This document shows, one piece after another, positions 47,285 through 56,998 of a stretch of DNA of 64,000 nucleotides. The position numbers and the translations under genes were made by a program. Each line of letters opens with the position of its first letter. The stretch's first letter is position 1. Below the pieces are notes generated by a model. That model was not told the origin of the DNA and did not search any database. It saw only the letters and a list, made by a program, of their open reading frames with translations. The DNA comes from Taxawa tesnikishii (nom. ined.) (lineage: Eukaryota > Ascomycota > Dothideomycetes > Dothideales), in NCBI GenBank assembly GCA_030247885.1, contig JAPDRO010000001.1, forward strand, positions 2,046,001-2,110,000. The letters are read 5' to 3'.

Positions 47285-48853
47285 CTAGTGAGAGTGAGAG
47301 AGTCCGTTGACGTAAGCGATATGCTCGTGGATGTGCCTCTTCGCCTTGGCGGCGTATGACGTGGTGGTAGTGTTGCCGACAACACCGTACTGGGCGTTGG
47401 AGCAGGATCCGCCATTGCAGTTCTTGTAGATGGAAAGGGCGTTGCCACCTCCGCAGATCTCGCCAGAGTCACCGGCGCACGGCATGAAGCAGTTGCCCAG
47501 AACGCCAGTAACAGGGGCGCGGTCTGCGGGAAGAGTGTTGCCACAGTAGCACTGAGAGAGGGTTAGCGAAGTTCAAGAGTGGACGAGGGTATGGATATAG
47601 CCTACCTGAGAAGCGTACTCGACACCGGCGTAGGTGAAGCCCTTGCCACTGCAGAAGTTGACGCAGTTCTCGACAGTCATGTTGTTGTTGGCTTGACTGG
47701 CACCGGTGAAGGTGCGCGTGGTGCCGTCGGTACCGCAGCCAACGTACTCCCAGCCCAGAGTTTGAGTCACGTCGGTGTAGTAGGTCTCTGGCGTTCCAAT
47801 CGGCGTAACGGGACAGTTGGCGACAGGCACAGCCTCCTCAGGACCGTTGGTGACGGGGTTGCAACCTGGCAGGGCGTCGAGGACACCAGTGACTGCCTCA
47901 TCGACGGACGGTGGGATGATGCAAGCCTGGCTCTGCTGGGTTGTGAAGAAAGAGAAGTGCGAGCAGTCACTGAGGAGACCGGAGTCGTTAGTGCAGTCAT
48001 CGGTAGCGGCCTGAAGGGTGTCAATGTCCCAGCCGTTGACGAAGTCACCGTGGAAGCCGTGACCAGTTGGGTCGCCCATTGCGAAGACGAAAGGCTGGCT
48101 GGAACCGTACCAGTCGTTGGCGAACAGGCCGGTCTGGTAGATGACTTCGTAGAAGATCGAGATCATGTGGACTGGGTGGCTGTCTGGGCAACGGCCGTTG
48201 TCAAGAGCAGTGTCCTTGGGGTACGACATGTGCGACTTGTGGTCAGCCGAGTCAAGGTTGACACCGTCCCAACACGAAGGGAAGTAGATCTGCGCACGCA
48301 GACCGTCAGGGCAGTTTTGGTCGGGCATGTGATCGAACTGAGACGAGGTGCCGGAGTAGTCAAGGCACACAAAGCTGACGGCCTGGGAGGCGAAGTCGTC
48401 GGTCGCGTTACGCTTGAATGGGTCACCGGCAAGCATGCGGAAGCCCTCAGGGTAGGCATGGAGCTTGTCGTTGTCTGGTCCGGGGCGCTGCTCATAGTAG
48501 ACGGTCATACCGCCGTAGACACCATTGCCGTCGCCCGCCTGGGGAACGTCGATGAAGGATCCGTTCTCGGCGTGGTAGTACAGCTTGGGGGTCCAGTAGT
48601 TAGACAGATCCTCCTTGATAGGGCAGGAAGAGCAGTCCGAAGCGCGAGCCTGAGCGTAGTCCATGGTGAAGCCGAAGCCATTGCCTCCGGATATGGTGTG
48701 GACGTGACCAGACACCTGGCCAGGAGAGACGATCGGGTCAGCGCGCTCGGTGACAACGCGACCTGGGCATGGCATGCGCCAGAAGGCGGTGGCCGGAACG
48801 GCAAGGGTGGAGAAGAGGCCGAGAGCGGCGGTGGTGTAGCTGTAAGAGGGCAT
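47285..48853 (-). CDS. Secreted DUF1996-WSC protein
   Basis: Predicted extracellular or wall-associated fungal protein. Exons 48853-47606 and 47551-47285 give 504 aa, in frame throughout. I start at the ATG at 48853, which gives a clean signal peptide (hydrophobic residues 8-22, ending ATA). An upstream in-frame ATG at 48937 would bury it. DUF1996 spans about 30-330 (CPGRVVTERADPIVSPGQVS, SGHVHTISGGNGFG, EDLSNYWTPKLYYHAENG, GYRMLAGDP-like block, SCWDGVNLDSADHKSHMSYP). A WSC domain follows at about 385-475, with paired cysteines and the CYCGN motif created exactly at the exon junction. WSC modules bind carbohydrate. The tail is His-rich. DUF1996 activity is not established. Long antisense open frames over this gene are codon-bias shadows. 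Confidence 0.92.
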
Positions 48854-50057
48854 GATGAATCGTGTCAGAGATGAGGATTGTGATATCGTGAAGCGCGTCG
48901 CAAGTGAAGTGAAGGATGTCAAATCCTGGGAAGGCACAGTACAGTCAAAGAGTGACAGGAGTTCGAGTAATGAATGGACTGAACGACTTGGTTCAGGGAA
49001 TGACAGGTCACAGACCCGGAAGCGTGGCGGTTGGTTCGAAGGATTGGTGAAGGTGGATAGGACAAGTAGGGAGAGATAGGTGAAGTATATGTACAGAGTA
49101 GGCGTGCGAGCGAGTCAGAACGCCCCGCGGTAAGCCGATCATTTCATTTCGTTACCACTTACCGGTCTTGTTCAAAGACAGGGGGCGGAAGCACTAAGAA
49201 CGCACCTTTTGCAAGGGTGCCCTCAGGTGCTCCACCTACACTCACAAGGTTCCAGAACTCGATGAGCGTTGCGCCGACAAAGAAGTCGCCTCAAATGCTG
49301 ACCCCGTCATTTGGCGCCGCCCGATTTCGAAAACAAAGAAAAGGAAGGCTTCGCGCTTTATGATGATCGTGGTCGTTTCAGAAAATCTGGATTGGGATAA
49401 AGCAGTGGCGGCAAAGGAGCCTCTGTCTTACCAGTGTCTAACCACGCCTCGGCCGTGGCGCGTAGCTGAGTGCAAGCCACCAACCAACAAAGTGATGTGA
49501 TGATATGGAGAAAGGCGCAGACCTTCCGAATCAGACGTCGGTGGTGTTTCGCACCGTGATCGCTATCCTCGCCTTGTAGACAGCGCTAGACGGGCCTATC
49601 CAGCGTAGTGAGGGAAAGGGCCGGGCATGGACACCCTTCGTGGGTTTGGCCAAGCAAAAAGAAGTGTCGCTGGTGGAGTGCGTCCAAGAAAGTGTGGCAC
49701 GAGAGAGAGCAGGTTTTTGCGTGTCTCCGCAAACACTTAGACAGTGGCCGTGGATGGTTGACGTTGGCTTCGAAGTCCCCCTGTCCCTTTCATTTCGGAC
49801 CACGCGGGCTGGACCACGCTTTCAGCCGCTGCTGCTGCTCTCCCGCGGCGCTACGCTCACCGGGGAGGGGTGCCGCCCGGCAGAACGACGAGAACCGTGT
49901 TCACAGGGAAGATCTAACCAATGACAGTCGCGTGCGAAAACACCGTCTCGTTGATCTGCCGCACTCTGTATCCGTAGGGCGAAGATAACCAAGAACAGCC
50001 GAGCCAGGCACGGGCAGATCCAGACGAAATAAAAAGAAAAAGAAAAACGAGCTGCAC

Positions 50058-50092
50058 GCAAGCGATGCAAGCGATGCAAGCGATGCAAGCGA
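50058..50092. repeat. 9-bp tandem repeat
   Basis: Unit gcaagcgat, three full copies and an eight-base fourth. Confidence 0.9.
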
Positions 50093-50226
50093 CTGACGTG
50101 CCCCGTCATGCTGATGGAGTTATGTATGGAGAAGGGTGTGTGTGTGTATCTTCGTACCGTTCACGTTCACGCGAACTGCAAGGGTCGTGGCGTTCTCCGC
50201 TGCTCAAACTTTGCGCCTAGTGCAGG

Positions 50227-50246
50227 GGTTCAGGTTCAGGTTCAGG
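50227..50246. repeat. GGTTCA hexamer repeat
   Basis: Three tandem GGTTCA units plus two bases. Confidence 0.8.
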
Positions 50247-50975
50247 AACAACTGCCAGTCTGAAACGAACCGACAACCGCCTTCCGCGCGCTGTTTCTCC
50301 CCAACCCAAGCCACAGCGTCCACAGTCACATCATCATCCAACAGCTGCTCGACACGCTTCCATGCGCCCTGGGACCTGTCGCTCCTGTCACGCAAATGCG
50401 TTGATCTATTCGCTGGAATGACGACATTTTGTGGTGGGAGCCGGATCCGTATTCGGAAGTCCAGATCCTAAGATGGATTGCCTCCTTCGTTCTTGGACGC
50501 TGCACGGCTGAGGGCCGGGACGTCGTGCATGAGACACACCAGACTCTGGACATGATCTGCCGAAGGGCACGGAAGAAACCCCTCCGGTTCGAAAGACGCC
50601 TGCGACTAATGACAACGTTCAATGTCCATCAGGCAGTCACATCTTATCAGATCCCGCCTCCGAAGGCTAAGCGGCCTGTGTCGACTGCACACCGTCAGCG
50701 CCTTCTCAGGCCTTCCTATACCGTGGCTTTGCTCTCGGTGGTGCACCTTCACTTCTCTTCTCAAGAAGGTGGGATCACGTGAGGGCGTTGACTTCCATCT
50801 CGACGTCACACAACCGGACACCTCGGCCTAGATTAATAATGTAGGAATCCTTCAAACCCGTCTCTCAAGTCTATATACTCCTTCTGCTCTGAGGACTGTC
50901 TTGGATACAACGCTCTCTCGCGTCTACCGTAACCACACGCAACACGTCAGACTCGCACCTAATCCACCGACAACC

Positions 50976-51721
50976 ATGCCAACTGCCGTAGTAACAGGCT
51001 GCAACAGCGGAATCGGCAACTCATTCGCTCAAGTTCTCATCAACGAGGTAATTCATCCCTACCGCTCCAAACCACAAACGGTGCATCAACATCTGCAACA
51101 GGGCTACACGGTTTACGCAACCGACTATGTCGTCGGCGAACCCCTCAAGGCGCTCAAATGCAATCACGCAGAGCTGAACGTCCGCTCCCCGGAATCCGTT
51201 GCTGCATTCGGTAAATCTCTCACAGATAGCGATACCACCATCGATCTCATTCTCAATGTTGCGGGTGTCATGTCACCTGCAGGGACCGATGATCTCTCAA
51301 CCGTCTCCTTCGACGTGCTGACTAAGACGTTCGAAACCAACACCTTCGGCCCTCTGCTTCTAACTCAAGCTTTGCTTCCCTGTTACTGCGCTCGCAAAAC
51401 CCACGCATTGCGATCGTATCGTCGCGCGTTGGCTCCATCGGCGACAACAGCACCGGCGGCAGCTACGCCTACCGTGCGTCCAAAGCTGCCGTGAACTCGG
51501 TCGGGAAAAGCTTAGCCATGGATCTCAAAGACCGCGGCGTCGTTGTTTCGCTGCTGCATCCGGGCTTCGTCAAGACGAACCTCGATGTCAGGACCCACGA
51601 AATGAAGGAAGCGGTTATGCCGGACGAAGCGGCCGAGAAGCTGTGGAAGGTGTTCAGTGCCAAGGGTATGCAGGATACGGGTAAGTTTTGGCACCGCGAG
51701 GGCTATGAGTTGCCCTGGTAA
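50976..51721 (+). CDS. Short-chain dehydrogenase/reductase (one apparent frameshift)
   Basis: NAD(P)-dependent oxidoreductase of the SDR superfamily, classical small type. Exons 50976-51047 and 51102-51721 give 230 aa after one base is added. The cofactor motif TGCNSGIG (residues 7-14) is the TGxxxGIG Rossmann signature. NVAG is the NNAG-type structural motif, and SYAYRASKAA holds the catalytic Tyr-x3-Lys. HPGFVKTNL is the usual PG motif after the active site. The frame breaks at a CCC run at 51378-51380. One more C gives ALLPLLLRSQNPRIAIVSS, containing the catalytic Ser region, and joins to the Tyr-Lys part. Substrate unknown. Confidence 0.87.
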
Positions 51722-52701
51722 GCGAACGAACCACGCTACATGAAATATTCAAAAAGGGAAGCAAGACAAGGAGGCATGATACTCCAGGATCTACTGCGGA
51801 AATTTTTCAATGCCGGTTCTGCGTTACTCTATGCAAGGTTCAGTAGTCTTTGAACTGGTCGATCACTCTTCCTCAATCCAACCTTTGCAGAGTTTTGCCT
51901 GCTCTGGCTTAGTGACATCAGCGTGTCGAATGTCAGCTTGAGACTCTATTCATGAGGCCCTCTGGGAAGGCATTGGCACTCGATTTCTCCTTGCCGTGGA
52001 AAGCCGGTCAGGTGCTCCGCGGCGGCGCTGGGATCGACGCCTTCAGGAGTCTCAGATGGAGACGTCTGCTGGATCGCTGAAGGCGGTCTTGAGGCCTTTC
52101 TCGAACGGCGGAGAGATATGTAGAGAGCGGGGACCTCCGTGGTTGGCGTGGTGACCAGCAAAATGGTTCGGAGAGGACGAACGGATTCTCGAGGGCGCGA
52201 GGGCCCTTCGCAGACGCTGTTGGCGGGTTTGAGCGCCGGATTGCGAGCCAGAGCAGTAGCCATATAGCCCATGCACGGGGTCGAGGCGCTTGAGGTAATC
52301 TTCAGGCTTCTTGGACCGGTCGCCGGCGAAGAGCTTGTCGGCACCGTGCAGAATGATGGATGGCCAGATCCATGTCTCGCCAGATATCCTCGAGGAGCTT
52401 TCCTGGCGTACGGCATTGTACAGGGGTGCGGAGTACATGATGGAGCCCCAGACGTTTTGCAAGAGTGATGCCGGAGTCCTGCATCGGGTTACCGAAGGTC
52501 CAATAGCCAGACTGCCGCACAGCGCAGGATATTTGCCTGAGCAGATTATTTCAGTAACCGGTTACTGCAGGTTACTGATGTGCGAAACAAACACGCCCCC
52601 AAATAACCAGCAGTCCTGTATGGCCACACCCCATCGAAAGATGTCCCTATATGTCCGTCTCAGTACCCACGCCCCCAACCACGTTCACGCAAATGCCCGC
52701 C
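51722..52701. other. Region with an unrecognised minus-strand coding-like fragment
   Basis: 980 bp between the dehydrogenase and the membrane-protein gene. On the minus strand, about 52520-51946, two overlapping frames read protein-like stretches (GSIMYSAPLYNAV, WIWPSIILHGADKLFAGD, KKPEDYLKRLDPVHGLYG). I cannot assign a family. There is no single intact frame, and the join near 52463 is not cured by one homopolymer base. It may be a small unknown gene or a decayed one. Confidence 0.3.
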
Positions 52702-54435
52702 CTAGTACCCACTGCCCCACATGTCGTCCTCCTCCACAACCCTATCCCTCTCGTCGAGCACTCTCCTCCCCTCCTCCCTCTCCCTCGCCCTCCTCTCCGC
52801 CCGGCTCGTCAACCTCGGCGTAACGGGCGTGATGGGCGTGAACGGCATGTACGGACTGTACGGCGTCTGCGGCACCCCGGCTGTTCTCAGCCCGCCCTGC
52901 AGATGGAAGAAGTCACGCCGTGGACTCAGCAGTGTCGTTTTGACGGGTGACAGGAGCTGCGGGTGACCTGGCTGACGCGGCTGCTGCGAGGGCTGGAGGT
53001 GCGTGAGAGCCGGGTTCTGTTGCAGTGCGAGGGTGCGGAAAGGCAGCGGAGCGTTCAGGTTCGAGGCCGAGGTGTTGGCGCCGGCGTTGCGGAGGGGCAG
53101 GTCGGAGCGTGGGGAGCTGGCGCGGGGCTGTTGTTGGGCACCCGTGTTGGCTGCAATGGAGGGCACGACTGGGCGGGGACTTGTAGCGTTTATCGTGTCC
53201 GTCAGCGCTTGTGGAGTGTTGTTGTACTGATAGCTTCCCATCCTCTGCGGTGCTGGTCGGGGAGATCCCGTATCTGATCGATTTCCCATTCGCCATTGTC
53301 AGCAGCGTACGGGTAGCTACCGTAAGGACCAGCAGTGCCAGGAGTGGTGGATGTGTCGCTAGTGGCTGTGTGTTGTCCCGGTGGCGAAGGCGGCACGCCG
53401 GGATTGGCGTAGAAACGAGGGGACAGAGGTGTTTTCGCACTGTCATCGTCCTCGTCTCGCGGTAGTGGGGCGCTGATCTGTAGTCTGCGGAGCGACTTGC
53501 GGAACTTCTTCCGCTCTCCGCTTGCAGCTGTGCTTCTTTGTGAGCCAAAAGAAGAGGCGTGGGAGACCCGGTTCGCTGCCACGGATTCCGCGGGTATATG
53601 CTGGTGGAACGATGAAGTAGTTGGGCAAGGGTAGACAGGTGTGAGAGGCGTCGTTGGGTATTCCGCACGGATAGGTGAAGTGGGTGAACTTGGCATTGGA
53701 GGCATGGACGAGTCGGGAGGGTAAATGGCACGAACAGGGCTCTTTGGGGTAGAAGGACTGGCCGGGTTTGAAGGGATATGCAGGTGTCGCAGCGCTGGAG
53801 CCGACGTCAAGAGACGAGGGGTCGTCTGGCATCCGGACGAGGAGGAGGTAATTCCGGCACTTCCACTTCTTGGACGGTTCCCTGGGACTTCCTAGCATCT
53901 TGCGCCATCACCGCTTCGTACAAGCGCTCCATCTCCAGCTGTCTTGCCGCCTTGTCCGCTTCAATCACGTTTGGATCAAAGGAAACCACGCTTCCTGGGC
54001 TGACAGGATTGCTCATACCGCTCCTCATACTGTTCTGCGCACTTGATTTTTCTTCAACCTCCGCGGACTGTACCAGGGATTTTGCGTCGATGTCGTGCTG
54101 ATAGGTGATGCACCGAAAGTTCGGGCCACAGGCTTGACCATCTCCATGGCTAGCGAGTTATGCGATGATTGTGCTTGTCTTCGTAGCCGTCTACCCACGG
54201 TCAAGAACAACGTGCCCAGGATCAAGATGCTGCCGATGTAGGCGCCTATTATACCACAGATCTGATATGGTAGAAGTGCCCGATTTCGAGACGCATGTGC
54301 CGAGAATGGAGGGCCGTCTTCCGGAGCTGGTGCTGGACCTAAATCTATGCTGACAGACCAAAGACTAGCTCTTACTGTGGAAGATAACAAGAATAGAACC
54401 AGTATGTGCGGCGAACACTGCGATTCCTTCGCCAT
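52702..54435 (-). CDS. Single-pass membrane protein of unknown function (three apparent frameshifts)
   Basis: Unrecognised fungal protein, 578 aa after three one-base additions. It begins with a hydrophobic signal sequence (HILVLFLLSSTVRASLW). A short luminal part follows, then one transmembrane helix (ICGIIGAYIGSILILGTLFL, about residues 58-80) and a long cytosolic tail rich in Ser/Pro/Thr. The tail contains a small helical block (EADKAARQLEMERLYEAVMA), a basic block (GERKKFRKSLRRLQISAPL) and an Arg/Glu-rich C-terminal helix ending EEDDMWGSGY. Breaks on the plus strand: T5 at 54047-54051, G4 at 53818-53821 and G4 at 53259-53262, each one base short. The three frames abut without gaps, which supports one gene. 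Signal-anchor plus long disordered tail suggests a wall or plasma-membrane scaffold; this is inference. Confidence 0.68.
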
Positions 54436-55129
54436 GGTCGCGTAGCTGCAGAGACAATGCGATGCTGCTGAGCTCCTGCGACCGATCCCCCAGTTCGAAA
54501 AGCAACAGTGAAGAGCAGGTTGACCGCCGCCATGACAGAGCGGAGAGGTAGGAGCTTATAGACAGACATGGATCTCGATGCATGCGACGAGTGAGGTGGT
54601 GACACGGTGATTGTGGACTGTGATTGGCGTGATGATGCTGCTGCGTGATGGTCCGAGCACCCTGCTTTAGCGCCCAAATGCAGTGCCAATGCATCCGGGC
54701 CGAAGCCACAGGAACAAGCCCATATCAGTTCAGGAACGGCGTGAAGATGTTGCGAGAAACCCATCATCATGAAAAGGTAATGTGAAAGCGTTGTTGTTTG
54801 CGAAATACAGGACAGTTCTCCTCGAAGAAAAGCTGTTACGAGAAGTGCCTACTGGAAAAGGTCGGAAAATAAGGCCTGAAGCCACGCGACTGTACTCGAG
54901 TAGCGCAGATCTTCTAAGCGCCCGCCTCTAGCCAATCACTCCACACATGGAGCAGTCGAAGAGCATGGCGCATTTGCATGTAGGACATTGGTCCAGAACA
55001 AAGTCGAGACCCGTGAACCCGTTCCGCTAAGAGTACTTGCATTTGAAGGGTATCCGCTGTACAAAGACAATGCCAATTGCGCCGCCATGTATTCAATAAC
55101 CCAGACTTTTGAATGACCTCGCCGACATC
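54436..55129. other. Intergenic region
   Basis: About 690 bp with the membrane-protein promoter and the prenyltransferase 3' flank. Nothing recognisable. Confidence 0.4.
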
Positions 55130-56346
55130 TCATTGCACCTTGAGGCGGGAAGATGTGCTGTTAGCCATCATCTTCTCGGCCTCGTCGGTCTTGCGATGCT
55201 TCCATTGCCATTCAACCAAAACTGGAAGGAATTGCCAAAGATCGAATTCGGGCCACAGGCAGTCCAGGAACACAACAGATGTATGCTCATGACACTGCCA
55301 GAGCATAAAGTCGCTGAGTCGCCAAACACCTGATGTCCGGATCAGAAGATCCAACGGGGCGCATCCGCTGTGAATGTGTGCGCCGTAATGGTGTCTGCGG
55401 TGATCGTTTCCGGATCCGGATAGTTGCTAGTTGATGCTTTAGGCTTCAACGCTGGAGAACTGGATATGGAGGAGCGCGAAGACGGAGGATGATCGCCTGT
55501 AGATGTGTTGCTGTATGTGGACACTTCTGTATCATCGCCGTCTACCGCCATGTCTTCGCTGGATTGTGATGGCAAGGAAGGTCTCTCTTCTGATACACTA
55601 CTCAGCTGCCTCGTGCGAATATTTCGGGCTATATGCGACTCGGAGAATGGCCGTTTGATGGACGGTCGTAGAGGTTGAGAAAATTCTCGGACAGTCTCTC
55701 GGATTGCTGTAGTGATCTCGTTCCGCGAAGTGTAGGGAAAGCAGACATTTAGAACAGCGCTGACAGCGGTCAGTAAGTTTTGACGTCAGCACGATTCGGA
55801 GCCGTTTTGCATACTGCTTATGATCCTTTGTCATATCCACTGCCCTGTCTATGGCCTCAAGCACATCCGACCGCACCAACTCTTTCTGACCAAGCACTTG
55901 TATCCTTGCACCGTACCGCTCCAGCAACTCTCCGTGTTGAGCGAGCTGAGTGAGCTTCGTTTTGGCCATGTCCATCAAGGCGTCCACTTCGTATCTAGAG
56001 CGTTTGAAATTCTCTATGCTGAAGGCATATATGGTGACCACTTTTACGCCGGACTTGTAGCAGACTTCCAGAATCTAGCACTCGTCAACCCAGAGCCACA
56101 GAGCTTCCGTTGGATAATTCATACTCTCGCCAATGCTTCGAATCCGAGATTGTGTCCTTCAACAGTCTCAATTTTGTGGTTGCGCGCATACCGCCGGTTA
56201 CCGTCCATGACGAACGCTATGTGTTTCGGTATAGGCCCTTGACGAAGCGCCCCAATGAGAAGTTCGCGTAGGCGCTGGATTGCCCATTCTGCTGGTGGGA
56301 AAGAGACAATCCATTTACGAAGACGGGTGAGATGGGCAGAGGACAT
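55130..56346 (-). CDS. cis-prenyltransferase (dehydrodolichyl diphosphate synthase, Rer2/Srt1 type)
   Basis: Builds polyprenyl diphosphate for dolichol, the ER glycan carrier. Exons 56346-56125, 56074-55815 and 55759-55130 give 370 aa after one base is added. Motifs: [18 protein letters not shown] (catalytic Asp and diphosphate loop), [29 protein letters not shown] (equivalent of the N-x-A-x-x-Y-x-GR-x-E block) and the C-terminal [19 protein letters not shown] with [18 protein letters not shown]. Between the last two blocks sits an insertion of about 110 Ser/Thr/Asp/Pro-rich residues including repeated T-A-D/H-T units. The frame breaks at a coding-strand C4 run (plus 55356-55359); one C restores DLLIRTSG. 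No homopolymer break affects the other exons. Confidence 0.93.
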
Positions 56347-56998
56347 GGTACACGTCGGCGGAAAAGGTAAGGCGAAGTAGTCGCTGGTCAGGAGGTCGAA
56401 GCAAGTGGTTTCAGTTCATAGTAGTCTGGTCAGTAGGCGTGTCGAGGGAGCGATACGAAGACGCGCAGGTCGTGAGGCTTAGCAGTCACAGTATAAAATG
56501 GTGAGCAGGATGCCACGAAACACTCCGTTTCGAGCTCGGCCATGACGAAGCCTGTCCCTTCCGTGGGGCCAGCCTCAGGAAGCCGTCCGATTGGTTCGTA
56601 TTTATACTTTCAGTTCGAAAAATGTCCGCAACTTCACATTCTACATACCATCGAAATCTTATCAGATCGCTGCACTGCACTTCTTGTCGATTCCATGTTG
56701 CTTGCATTTCGGGATGGTTGTTGGCCTTTGACAAAATGCAAAGACATGGCTGCCTCGCCCTGTTAGCCTGGGACAGCCCCGCCTGCCTGCCGTATGCAGA
56801 CGCGGAGGGATCGGCAGGTCAGACCGCTATCTTTCTCGCGCAGTACCTGTTTTCTTCAAGGAGCAGTAAACCATCTCTGTATGTTCCCTACACTCTACAT
56901 ACATCGTATGTTCGACTTTTTCAGAGCCTGTTTGTCCCTGAGATAGGAGAGGCTCTTGACCTAGTTCGTCAGTCCCTATCAGTATTTCTTTTCTCGCC
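56347..56998. promoter_or_regulatory. Divergent intergenic region
   Basis: 652 bp between the prenyltransferase and hydrolase starts, so two promoters. No gene or repeat seen. Confidence 0.42.

Larger units (their letters stand above)
48854..50975. other. 2.1-kb intergenic stretch with minisatellites
   Basis: The longest stretch without a recognisable gene. It holds the DUF1996 promoter on the left and the short-chain dehydrogenase promoter on the right. A 9-bp tandem repeat lies at 50058-50092 and a GGTTCA repeat at 50227-50246. Short open frames at 49531-50831 overlap on both strands without domain signatures. Confidence 0.4.

Noticed and set aside
47579-48874. 431-codon open frame on the plus strand
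   Set aside because: It lies antisense to the well-supported DUF1996-WSC gene, has a Val/Gly/Asp-rich composition typical of a codon-bias shadow, and shows no domain.
50429-50782. 117-codon plus-strand open frame
   Set aside because: No domain, no start context or intron support, overlaps frames on the other strand.
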